From Antennarius striatus (Eukaryota > Chordata > Actinopteri > Lophiiformes > Antennariidae): DNA of 64,000 nt. This document shows positions 50,001-61,510 of the stretch, in pieces. The notes beneath the pieces are model-generated. The model was not told the origin of the DNA. It ran no database searches and saw only the letters and a program-made list of their open reading frames with translations. Made by a program: the position numbers and the translations under genes. The first letter of the stretch is position 1. Every line of letters starts with the position of its first letter. The DNA lies in assembly GCF_040054535.1 (NCBI RefSeq), contig NC_090779.1, forward strand, positions 25,524,001-25,588,000, read 5' to 3'.

Positions 50001-53000
50001 TTTGTGTCGTAGGCATTGTCCGCTGACCTACTTACACAAATCTAATATTTGTCCCTGTGAAACAATGACAAAGAAAACAATCATGATCCAGATCACCACC
50101 AAAACCTCATTCCTTGGGCTAGGTCTTTCCAAACTGGGTCATCAAATACCCAGTAGGGGCCAGTCTGGTCTTTTTCCATGTCTTTTAGATTGTGGACTCT
50201 TGACTAGTTTCAGACTAGTTTCAGTCAAGGTCCCTAACCCTCTAGCTGTCTCTCTTGTGTGTACTGTACTGTACGTTGTTCCAGAATAACCATGTTCAGA
50301 TGATCATGTTATCCGTCAGGACACAGCCTTCGATGCACCCAGTAGTGAGATCTCATTCACCGCCTCCACCACCATCCTGGTCAGCATCACAGACGTGGAC
50401 AACAGGCCACCATGGTTCCAGCCCTGCACAAAGCACGAGATCGCTGGAGTCTTGGTGTGCCAAAACTCCGGCTATACTGTCAACATTTTTGTCGACGAAA
50501 TAGAGGTGCAACACCATAAATCTAGAATGCCCAGTGTTCGTCAGACCAATCAGTGATCAGCGTGTTCTCCTCTGCAGCCTGGTGTTCTACCGCTTGAGCC
50601 GGGGCCACTTTACGCCATTGATGGAGACTCTGGAATAAACGCTGACATCATTTATTCATTTCTGAGCGGTGAGCAGTCAGAACGGTCAAGAACTACAGTA
50701 TTGTTGTAGTCTGGCTGGAGTCCACAGGTGAAACAGGTCTGTCTGTGTTTCAGGAAATGAGGACGGCCTGTTTCTGATCAACCCCGACACGGGGAACATC
50801 ACCATGCAGAAAGCCACCAACGTGACGCAGACAATTGTTCTGACGGTGGTGGTAAGGGAAAAACATGGGTTCTTGGTCTCGGATGGGTCAAAACGCTACA
50901 ACCAAATCCTCAGAATATCTGCATCTTCATGTTCCTCAATTCAGATTAAGTCTAAAGAACAAGCATCTATCAATGACAGAGAAAAAGTTGCAGAAAAATC
51001 ATCAAATGCAAAATTGGCTATTACTGAAAAAAAGACAGTTTGATTGTTTTGTGGTTTGACTAGTTATATTCTAGATCCTGGTTCTAGCCCTGCTTCTTGC
51101 CTTCAGCTCTGTTTGAATCTCTCCCAGGCTGCTCAGAGGGTGAACTCTTACCAGTTCGCCACCACGACTGTCATAATCAGTGTCCAGAGGAGGAGTCGCC
51201 ACCCTCCACGCTTTCAGAAAAGACTGTACGAAGCCCTCATCACCGGAGTTGGCGTCAAGGCGGTGGACGCGAAGAACAAGGACGAGCCGCTGCTGATTGT
51301 CGCCACAGACGAGGACTATGCTGCTACCGGGGTAAAACACTGGTTCCAGACTTACAATCTCCAAAGCCTGTTTGTATGTCCCATCAGCTAGAATGTGATG
51401 GAGCTCCCTGGACAACAGTGCGTACATGTGAAGGAACAACCACATGGCTGGCTGACCCGGGATTATTTCCAGTTTGCTCAGTATCTATTTATGTATGACT
51501 TTCACCGCAAGACTTGAAATGAGCTATGGAACGAGAGGTCTCGGTCTGCTTACTGTGAACGCTAAGCTGGTCGTTTCTGAAAACAGGGTCTGAATCCTCA
51601 CATCACATACCTCCTTGAGGGCAACAGCGACTTCTCCATCGTCAGCAACTATTTGTTCATGACAGAGGAGCGCCCAGAGGGCATACTAGCATTGAAAGTG
51701 AGTATCTAAAGCCACTACAAGTCAAACAATGAAATTTTTGTGTCAAACATTCACCCTGATCTCTGGACCTCAGGTTCTGGCGGTGGACACATCTAACCAG
51801 CAATCAGCAACAGCCCAGCTGTCTGTGGAGGTGATGCCAGGTGAGACATGCCTCCTGAACACCTGAACATCCATGAGAGCTGTCAGCCACATCAAGAGAC
51901 CGATCAACAGATCTGTCCAACAGAAGATCTATCCATCTAATGGTGGATCTATCCATCTGAAGGTAGATCTATCCATCTAATGGTAGATCTATCCATCTAA
52001 TGGTGGGTCTGTCCATCTAACAGTAGAACCGCAGGGTTGGGTTAGGTCCAACCCGTGTCCTTACCTTTTCAAAGTTTCAGAGTGCCTCATTTTTGTTAGG
52101 GCTGCCTGAAGACTGATGTGGACCCAAATTGCAGGAGACAGGCGGATAAAAGTACAGAGAGTTTATTTACTAAGGAATGTGCAGGAACACAAAAAAAACC
52201 CCGTAGCAGGTAGCCTGGTGGTGGTAGGAGGCTGGTGCTCCAGGAACAGGAGGCAATGAGGCACTGAACTACCACCAATAAGAAAAAATAAGAATTAGTT
52301 CAGCTGCTCACTGGAAACAAGAGGTACTCGAGAATGCAGATTCTCTGGGATTGTGCTACCAAACAAGACAGAATTATCTGGCACTGTAGTGAGAGTCAAG
52401 ACCAGCTTTATAGTGAGGTTGATGATTGTTGAGTGGAACCTGGTGTGCCTCATTGTCCACCCCTCCTCCACTCACAAGCCCTGCAGGTCCTGCAAGGAGA
52501 AAAAGGGAAAACACAAAAACCGCCACAGAAACCCAAACCACAACAATTTTGACACCAAGACTTCCAGTTGTCCACGTTACTGGATAAAAGTGAGACTCTG
52601 AGCGCCTACTAGAGGGGTCCATTAATCACCCTTGTACCCCATTCAGAGGACCCAGCTCCATGTCAGGACTGCTGTGGCCCTCCATAGGCATAGCACAACA
52701 TCTGTTGGGTCCCTTGGCATCCTCTCCTACTCCCCCTACCCGCCTTAGCAGCAGAATGGACCAGTGTAGTGTTTGACCACGAGGAACCAGGATCCTGCCT
52801 CAGATGGAACATCCATGCTTCATTTCAGTTCTGTCAGTTGTCCTTGTTGCCACCGTTAACGACATGGTTGTCATCTCGCCGTCGTCCATGACTGCCATTC
52901 TTCATCATTTTTACTCCCGGTATTTTCAGCAGTCTGAGTACCTGTCAGGCAGCAAGAATTCCTAAGATTGCGCTCTCCTCCAGGTCCCAGCACCACAGTA

Positions 53001-56000
53001 TCTCTGAGCACTACAGCCCACAGTGAGACCACCAGGGCAAGTACGTCCACCGACAGTAGCGCCTCACCCACCAGTCCCAGCACCACCGGAGACAGTAGCA
53101 TCACCACGGTTACTGTCACCGACAGTAGCGCCTCACCCACCAGTCCCAGCACCACCGGAGACAGTAGCGTCACCACGGTTACTGTCACCGACAGTAGCGC
53201 TTCACCCACCAGTCCCAGCACCACCGGAGACAGTAGCATCACCACGGTTACTGTCACCGACAGTAGCACCTCACCCACCAGTCCCAGCACCACCGGAGAC
53301 AGCACCATCACCATGGTTACTGTCACTGACAGCAGCGTCTCAACAGGCACTCCCAGCACAACCAATGACATCACCAGTAGTGACTCTGTGACATCAGCGG
53401 CTCCTCCCAGTCTGACCAGTGAAGGAAGTGTCTCTACTGGCAGTACAGCAGGTGAGTCCCGAGAGTGAAATCAGGCTAAGCTTTCAGGTAACAGTTGAAG
53501 ACCAACAGCCTTTAATGATACCTGATAGGTGATTAGCTTCAGCTAGCACCTGAATTGTTAGCATTGTTGCTCATTACCTTACTTTTGAATGTGGTTTTCT
53601 CTTTTTGGTGGATCTTGATCATTGTTGTCAGTGTTGGTCAGAAGAAACATGACACAGCGGACATTACATTAGTTAGCTTGATTTATTTTCAATCTGAGGC
53701 TAAACTTCCGATAGTCTCTATGAGTCCTGTCCTACTTCTGCTGGTTCAGCATCAGTGTAAAGACTCATCCAGATTATCATCCAGGTTATCATCCAGATCA
53801 ATAATCTACTACTAGTTTACCAAGACTTCTGTTGAGGAGTCAGCAGTCTTTTGGTGATTTTCTGTGCTTTCTGACCTCTTCCTTGCAGCAATCATCCCAC
53901 CAGGTGGTTACCGATCGGCGGACATGGCGGCCCTCGGCGCGACTCTGGGCATCCTGTTGTTCATCAGTCTGGCAGTCATTGGCCTCCTCCTCCTTTATTT
54001 GCAGCGTGGGAAAGCAAATTGGACAAAAATCTATGAAACCAACAAGTTCCGAAGCGCAGTAAGCTCATGTGATTGGACGGTGTAATTGGGTGGTTGCGAC
54101 TGGACAGTTGTGATTGGGCGGTTGTGTTATATGTGACTGAGTTGATGCTGTCTGAGGGGGGCTTCTTTTTTATTAATTTTTGGGAGGCCATATATGCAAT
54201 GGAATGGCTTCCCCAGGGTACAGGCGATAGTATAGCAGGCGATTTATAGTTTCAGTGCACACCTTCTGTTGGTAGCTGCTGGTTGGGTCGCGCTTCAGGG
54301 TCTCGTAGGTGTTGCTGTCGCTGAGTAGAGACGTAACCTTGGCGTGTTAATCTGTCGTTTTCAGAATTACCATAGGTCTTCCTTTGTCTGCTGGAAGGAT
54401 GGTGATATTCTGGTCCTTACTGAGTATCATCACTGCCTTCCTTTCTTGGGTGGAGAGGGTGAAAGGGGGGACCTTAGCTTCAGAAATGGCTGGTGTTACC
54501 TTTAGTCTTAATCCCTCTGCTTCTGTTGAGGATAGGTTGTTCATCTTGATGGCAGACTCTGTGGCCATAATGAAGTCCACAACAGGTAATTGCTCTGGGG
54601 TGACAGCAAAGTTCAATCCTCCTTAGAGGACGTCCTTCTCTGATTGGGTGAGTTCTCTGCCTGATAGATTCCTCACCCATCTGTTCTGTGTCTTGTCTGA
54701 AGTTGCACTTGGTGGTTTCTGTCTCCAGATTAGTTTTTATGCCCTTGTGTTTTTGCTTGCTAGAGATTGGAAGCTTAGAAACTGACGTCTTTGCCTTTCC
54801 TTGCTCTTAATGTGTTGAATTGTTTGGTCTGTCTCAAAAAACGTAGAGACTAACTCTAGGATCATAAGTTGTGATTGGACGGTTATGATTGGATGGTTGT
54901 GATTGGACAGTGACACTCCATCCTGGGTCATGTCAGAAGAGCTGTGTTGTGTTCATCAGTGTGTGTGGATGTTGGGTCTCAGAGTGTATCTGACTGAATC
55001 AGTCTGAAGTAAGTTAACAAAGAGTCTGAAAACTGAACCAGAGTCCTGAGACGGACACAGGTCGGGTTCTGAAAGGTTTATTTCTGCATAAGAAGATAAG
55101 TGGCTGAATTATTACACAACCAGGAAGTAGAGAAATGTTTTCTGGCGTCTCACACTTGGTTCTGATTACTTTCTGGTTTGGGTTGGTTTGGAGTTCAGTC
55201 GGTTTATGCAAAAATTGCCGTCTTCCAGATATTGAGTTGCTTTCTGGTGACATGATTTTACGTTGACTTGTAAATTTAGATGCGGTCAGCAGATTGATGC
55301 TCCCCAGTGGATGAACCCAGATGTTCTACGTTCAGGTGTTCAGACTTAGGTCTATCTGGTTTACGTAACTTCTACTGCTGCTTCTGCTAACTAAACTCTG
55401 ACCAGGATGTCAGAATAAACTTCTGGTTCTCTTAGAGACAGATCTAATTGAGTTTAGCAGCTTCTGGAGAGTCAATGGCCATAAAGCAAGTGAGCTTCTT
55501 AAGCTGTTTTGTGTCTCTATCTGCAGCTGGGACAGGGGTCCTCGGGTCAGAAGGACGTCATCCAGTACACCAACGACGCCTTCCAGAGAGATGATGATGA
55601 TGATGATGATGGAGGCATTATCGGTGGTCCTCAACCACTGAAGGCAGGAGGGGACCGTCTGCAGCTGGAGTCCAGAACCGCGTCCTCAGAACCCCTGCAG
55701 AACGTCCCCCTGCGGGACGACGGCAGCCAGGCGGGATCGGACACATCCGAAGGCTTCAAGGAGGCGAAGCCTTCCATCCTCACCAAGGAGAGACGCGTGG
55801 ACGAGGGCTACAAGTCCGTCTGGTTCAAGGAAGACATCGACCCTGATGCCAAGGAGGAGGTGCTCATCATCCCCAACAGCACGGATAACGACAGCGAGGA
55901 AGAGGAGGAGCAGCCGTCCAGCAGCAGAGATGAGGACGAAGAGGACAGCCTGCAGAGGAGAACCCCCAGAGTCGCCTTCAACGACGCAGACCACGACAGT

Positions 56001-56072
56001 GGACTCGGGGTGAAGATGGACGACCGAGAGGAGGATTCGGAGAACGACGAGGCGTTGACCGTTAGCCTGTGA
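47071..56072 (+). CDS. cdhr5: CDHR5, mucin-like protocadherin of the intestinal brush border
   Basis: Adhesion protein linking microvillus tips with CDHR2 in the intermicrovillar complex. Fifteen exons: 47071-47149, 48098-48282, 48375-48425, 48760-48849, 49381-49467, 49625-49726, 50320-50505, 50578-50668, 50754-50851, 51128-51331, 51587-51697, 51774-51840, 52984-53451, 53889-54058, 55527-56072; 844 aa, about the human length. Exon 1 is a signal peptide (ISVSALLFVILQTSA). Exons 2-12 form four cadherin repeats; repeat ends show DDVNDNPPVF, TDVDNRPPWF and SRHPPRF, and calcium motifs are partly degenerate (AEDRDSP; AIDGDSGIN). Exon 13 is a Ser/Thr/Pro mucin stretch with near-identical 23-residue repeats. 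Exon 14 has the membrane helix (LGATLGILLFISLAVIGLLL) then a basic stop. The cytoplasmic tail is acidic (D7; EEEEEQ) and ends TVSL. A short upstream frame (47063-47089) overlaps the start. Confidence 0.95.
51920..52020 (+). repeat. 20-bp tandem repeat in CDHR5 intron 12
   Basis: Four to five copies of an AGATCTATCCATCTAATGGT unit, the counterpart of 45,465-45,560. Confidence 0.9.
52081..52620. mobile_element. Possible dispersed repeat inside CDHR5 intron 12
   Basis: The start (GACCCAAATTGCAGGAGACA, then a TTTATT-bearing stretch) looks like a frequent fish dispersed repeat as I remember it. No coding frame is present and no ends could be defined. Confidence 0.3.
53041..53335 (+). repeat. 69-bp coding minisatellite (mucin repeat of CDHR5)
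   Basis: Four tandem 69-base units in exon 13, each encoding 23 residues of the type TDSSASPTSPSTTGDSS plus ITTVTV. Units 1-3 differ by only one or two bases; the fourth is more diverged. The unit keeps frame and is dense in Ser and Thr for O-glycosylation. Confidence 0.95.
54160..54705 (-). mobile_element. Penelope-like retroelement fragment, antisense in CDHR5 intron 14
   Basis: On the minus strand the translation contains LSTQERKAVMILSKDQNI then ILPADKGRPMVIL, the signature start of the Penelope reverse-transcriptase region. Further on it has LLSDSNTYETLKRDPTS and LYYRLYPGEAIPLHIWPP, also Penelope-like. The frame is broken by a stop just after the first motif and another in the N-terminal part, and the catalytic core and GIY-YIG endonuclease are missing. 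It is a 5'-part fragment of a dead element. Confidence 0.85.
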
Positions 56073-56706
56073 GGGACAGCCAGAACAAACCTGACTGATG
56101 AGTCATCAAGTCATCAGTCGCCAGTTCCAGGGAGGAACGCCCAGATTTACAAAGGGCACTAAATGCAAGTGTCCCTCTGAGTTCATGCTAGTTAATTTAT
56201 GTCCATTTTGATGTTAATAATTTGTGTAGTGTGACTGAAGACCTCTTGTCAGGTAGGAGCAGGATGGACAGAATTCACGAGAACCTCGATCTGAAGCTTC
56301 GTCCATCATCTGACATCCATCATGAAGAGTTTGAAGAAGGAACCCTGAACAGGAACCAAATGTTGTGAGCCTGAAAGAGGACGAGCGCCATCAGAAGCGT
56401 CCCAGTCCAGTGTTGGAGGTTAATGATTGTTGGTTGTTGTTTTGTCTAAAGAGCTTCAGCCCAAATACAGGAATGTAGAACAGATAAAGAACGTTGTTCC
56501 TGACAGTCATAAACCGTCCTGATGGTAACAACTGTAAACACCTCCATAAAATCCCTGTCAGCAGTTCTAGCTGCAGACGACTGATCTACAGACTCCCCTT
56601 CGACTGAATCTCACACAATCACACACGCACACATAATATAAATGTAATATACATGTAATATACACATAATATACACGCAATTGCACATCAAGTCTTTCAA
56701 CTGTTG

Positions 56707-56712
56707 AATAAA
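56707..56712 (+). other. Poly(A) signal of CDHR5
   Basis: AATAAA about 640 bases after the stop, followed by a GT-rich stretch (GTGGTTTGAGTTTGAGTTG), a good 3' end context. Confidence 0.7.
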
Positions 56713-56814
56713 GTGGTTTGAGTTTGAGTTGTATTTCTTGTCATTGAACAGTTTGGAACGACTTCTGTATCTTTTCAGCAACCTGCACCTGTGAAGAGGC
56801 GTCAGGGTTCAGGG

Positions 56815-57215
56815 GTGGGGGGGTTAGGGTCAGATTTAGGGTTAGGGTTTCAGGTGCAGGATTATGTTTGGATCTTATTTTAGTGATCTTCATGTTCAAC
56901 ACAGACTTCCTGTAAAAAACAACACACAGCCTAATTGGTGTTCACCTGTGCCTCCGGAGTAACCGGCTACGTTCAGACTAACCTATAACCCCTAACCCCC
57001 TAACCCTAACCTTAAACCCCCTAACCCCTAACCCTAACTTCCTAACCCTAAATCCCCAATCCCAAACCCTTAACCCCCTAACCCTAACACTAACCCCTTA
57101 CCCTTATCCCACTAACCCTAACCCCTAACCATTAATCCCCTAACACTAACCCCTTAACCCCTAACCCTAACTGCTAACACTAACCCCTAACCCTTATCCT
57201 AACCCTAACGCTAAT
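56815..57215 (-). repeat. Degenerate CCCTAA internal telomere-like tract
   Basis: About 400 bases, mostly CCCTAACCC-type units with many variants (CCCCTAACC, CCTTAACCC). It lies between the converging ends of CDHR5 and GRAMD4. Confidence 0.85.
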
Positions 57216-57216
57216 G

Positions 57217-57480
57217 CAGGTACGGGCAAACTACGGTCCGTGGGCCACGTAAAACTTATTTAAACTCTTTTTATGACATGAATGCAGATATTAATATATA
57301 CAGTATTTTTACAACAGTCCTGAGGTTTACCACACCACAGAACACACCAACTAAAACCTGCACTGAGGACAAAGCAGACAAAGTCTGGGACGTGTTTTCT
57401 GGAGTGCATTTTGGACTATTATTGTTACCCCCTGCTGCTTCACCTGGACATACCCACCTGGTAGGGCAATCAACGCTTCA
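57217..57480. mobile_element. Partial hAT-like element
   Basis: Starts GCAGGTACGGGCAAACTACG followed by GTCCGTGGGCCACG and TTTAAACTC, the same left end as the copies at 39,325 and 46,274. The right end cannot be recognised. Confidence 0.55.
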
Positions 57481-58080
57481 CCTGGTCGTACCTGCCTAGT
57501 AGGGCAATAACAGCTGATAGAAGCCACCTGTGCTCTCCAAACGGTGGCTTGCAGACTCCAGTGAGTTTGTATTGCAGTTTATTGGGATATTTTGCGATGC
57601 ACATATGGGCGAACGCAGTACTGGACCGCTCATCCATTCCAGCTTCGACTACCCCCGTGTCCGCCACTCATCCTGTGCCGCCGATGGTGAGTGGGCATGC
57701 AACCCCCGAGTCGGGCGTCTCCCCTTACAATTTAAAGTGTGTAACCTTTATTATTCAGTCTCTATGATGTTGCTGATCATCTGATGTTAATCTACAGACG
57801 TACGCTGAGGACACTGCTGTACATGTAAATGATGAAACAGCTGACTCAGCACATGCTAAGTCAACAACTGCATTACATAGAATCACTCTGTGGCTCGATT
57901 GGTCATGTCTGAGTCTAAATGTGGTGTTTATCATCAGAGGGTGAACGGATTGTTACTGAAGTTAAATATGTAAACCTGATTCTGGATCCAGATTTAAACT
58001 TTGAGAAACCATAAAATACATCCAGCAAAGTCAGAACTTGGGTTACATTTTTACTTAAATAAAAACTCAAGACTTTTTAA
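57481..58080. other. Spacer between CDHR5 and GRAMD4 3' ends
   Basis: No exon, array or terminal repeat recognised. Short open frames here do not resemble any family I know. Confidence 0.5.
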
Positions 58081-58086
58081 CAGCGA

Positions 58087-58092
58087 TTTATT
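58087..58092 (-). other. Poly(A) signal of GRAMD4
   Basis: AATAAA on the minus strand, about 495 bases after the GRAMD4 stop codon. Confidence 0.6.
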
Positions 58093-58586
58093 GTTGTTCG
58101 TACGACGACTAGAAAATAAGGAATAAACAGAAAAAAATTCAGAATAAACACATGTAAACAAATGTAAACCAAGACCAGGAAGTAAAAATATTAAAACAGG
58201 ACAGCATGAGGCACCACGGCGTTAGAAACCAGAGAAGAAGAACCACGAGAAGAGAAGCAGCGGTCGGACCAGAACCCGATCTGTCCTGAGGACAGAACGC
58301 CTCAACGCACGATCAATACCTTTATTACCAATACACGCTGGAATATTATGATGTGATCAATGAAGACACAACCACCTGATCACAGGAAGATTAGAAGATC
58401 AGGGGGTCAGGAGGTCAGATTTAAGCTGTTTTTCACTCCAACACTGACCCAGTAAAGACATGAAGACCATGTGGGGGGGGGGGACTGAGATATTGATCTG
58501 CTGCTGGGTTGACATCAACCAGTAACTAATGACCAGTTACTGTTAACAGTCCAGTTTAAAGATGGCTGCCCCCCGCTGGCGTGTCA

Positions 58587-60295
58587 CTACGTGTCCGGGT
58601 CGGAGGCCACGCCCATGGCGGTGATCTTGGCGTGCTGACTGGTGATGGCGTCGAAGGCCTCGTCTCTGTGCATCATGGCTCCGAACACCATCGGCTGCAA
58701 CGCAGGAGCAGCACGTGTTACCGGGGCGACCCTCGACGTGGAGGTCACGGCAACGGGTCACAGCAACGGGTCATGTCACAGTGGTGTTACCTGTTACCTT
58801 TTGCTTGGATGGCGTTGCTATGGAACCTGTTTGGGTGGATGGTGTTGCTATGGAACCTGTTTGGGTGGATGGTGTTGCTATGGAACCTGTTTGGATGGAG
58901 GGTGTTGCTATGGAACCTGTTTGGATGGAGGGTGTTGCTATGGAACCTGTTTGGATGGATTGTGTTGCTATGGAACCTGTTTGGATGGATTGTGTTGCTA
59001 TGGAACCTGTTTGGATGGATTGTGTTGCTATGGAACCCGTTTGGTTGGATGGTGTTGCTATGGAACCTGTTTGGATGGATTGTGTTGCTATGGAACCTGT
59101 TTGGATGGATGGTGTTGCTATGGAACCTGTTTGGATGGATGGTGTTGCTATGGAACCTTTTTGGGTGGATGGTGTTGCTATGGAACCTGTTACCTTTTGC
59201 GTGGATGGCGTTGCTATGGAGATGCCCATCCCAGATCCAGGCAGCACAGACAGAACTTTGTACTGTAAAATCAAAGAGGACAAACGTGAAGCAGACGCTG
59301 GAAGCTGATTGGCCGTCCTGCTGACGGGGGCGTGTCGGCTGGCGTACCTTCTGGATGTCGGTGATGTCGCTGAGCTTAATGACTTTGTTCCTCTTGGAGG
59401 ACCCGGACCTGGAGCTGGAGCTCTCGAAGCACAGATGGCTGATGGGACATGAGGGTCAGGGGTCATTCAAGGTCAGATGTCACGCGGCGCGATGGGGGCG
59501 GAGACTTACTGCTCAGTGACGTAGAGGACGCCGTTACGGATGTAGTCCGTCGGTGTCTTCCTGTCTCTGTTGATGAGGCAGCAGCGCCAGCCGTTCTCAC
59601 ACACTGACACACACACACACACCAGCTAACGTTAGCCAATCAGCACGAACCAGGCTTCTTCTTGCTCCTCCCCCTTCTGCTTGCTCCTCCCCCTTGTGAT
59701 CTGTGAACGTTCCCACTACACTTAAAGACCACGCCTTCCCCACAATCTGACAGCCCATTGGTTCACAAACCCAAACAAGCAAACAGGAAGTTGTGAGGGG
59801 GGGCGTGGCCTGCAACTCCTCCCACCTGTCAGGGGGGGCTCGTTCTCTGGGAGGTTGAAGACTTCGTGAAAAGCTCCTCTCTTGGTGCTGTAGCTTCGTC
59901 CTCCGTCTTCGTCCCGGCCGGCGCCCAGAGGAGCAGCGGCCCCGAGGCTGCCCCGCCCCGCGGAGGCAGGAACCTGACGGGTGGGGGGGGGGGCAGAAAG
60001 GGGAGGGGCAGACGTTACAGACGGAGAACAGCAGAGAAACACTTACCTGTCCTGACGTGTTCACAGCTGTTTGACATGTCGAGTCACAACCTTCAGGTTG
60101 TCTATGCTAACCGCTAACATTAGCATAGAAGATAGCACTTATGCTAAAGTTAGCATAACTGCTAATGTTAGTTCTACTGCTAACGTTAGCCTGCAGACTA
60201 GCTCCAGTTCTACTGTTGGACCGAACACTGGTTGTGGGACGTCCCACGTCTACAGAGACTACCACTAACGACAGCAGCTGATTGGACGACCACTA

Positions 60296-60336
<41 letters not shown>

Positions 60337-60685
60337 AGCGTCCTACCTGCTCACACTCAGACAGCTGAGAGAGAGAGACACACACACACACCTCAGATCA
60401 GACACACTCATCCAGGACCAGTTAGATCCTGGACCGTCCTGTGGACCAATCAGAGCGCGGCGCCGACCGACTTGGGGTTCTACTGACCCGTCTGCTCATG
60501 GTGGCGCTGTTGCGCTCCTTCAGCTGCAGGTCGGTGGGGAGGCGGGTCCAGATGATGTAGGGCGTGTCGTAGCGCCGCCGCAGCTTGGGACAGCTTTTGA
60601 AGATGAAGTCGATGATGAAGAACTTGATTCCAGCGTAAACGCCTGGGGGAGGAGCACAGGTGTGTGTGTGTGTGTGTCTGTGTGT

Positions 60686-60733
<48 letters not shown>

Positions 60734-61458
60734 CTATGATGAATCCCAGCAGTTTGTACGGCAGCAGGCAGGAGGAGACGAAGGCCACCAGCAGACCCAC
60801 GTAGAGCTTCCGAGTCAACTCTGGCTCCACCCACATGAACAGACTGAACGCAAACACACACACACACACACACGCATTGTGTGAGACTGTCTGTTCTCTA
60901 CGCTCGTGTGTGTGTGTGTGTGTGTGAACACACTCACTTCTTGATCTTCTCCAGGATGTTGGCCATCCTCCCGAACAGATTCTGCGGACGCGGCGAACAT
61001 CAAACTGTTATCAAACCCGGCTCCGACGTGGCGTCTCCGCCTGTCGGTTCCGTCTCACCTGGGCTTTCTGAGCCACGTCCAGAACCAGCTGGAACTTCTC
61101 CGACACCGTCAGGTCCTCCTTGGGGGGCTCCTGAAACACAGGGACCCTCAGCTCTGACGTTCAGACAGAAACAAAGTGACGAAGAGGAGGAAGAGGAGGA
61201 GACGCTCACCACCGGCTCGGACACCTCGGGAACGATGCTCCACTGGATCCTCCAGCCTCTGGCAGCAGTGCATCATGGGAATTGTAGTTGAGACACACAA
61301 CAATCCTAATTCTACTTGTATAATTGGCTGACAGAGAGAGTGGGCGGGGCTTCCACTGACCTGGCGATGAGGAAGTTCAAGGAGAGGCGAAGGAGGGCGA
61401 GGAAGAGGAACATGGGAATGACCCAGCCGTACCAGGCGGCGTACATGTAGACCTGTGG

Positions 61459-61510
<52 letters not shown>

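Noticed and set aside
54347-54616. 89-aa minus-strand frame as a cellular gene
   Set aside because: It contains the Penelope ILPADKGR signature and stops immediately after, so it is a retroelement remnant.
56815-57215. Chromosome end
   Set aside because: The CCCTAA units are degenerate and are followed by unique sequence and the GRAMD4 gene.
58581-59324. Plus-strand frames of about 200-250 aa rich in Trp, Leu, Gly
   Set aside because: They are shadows of the 30-bp GRAMD4 array read on the wrong strand.
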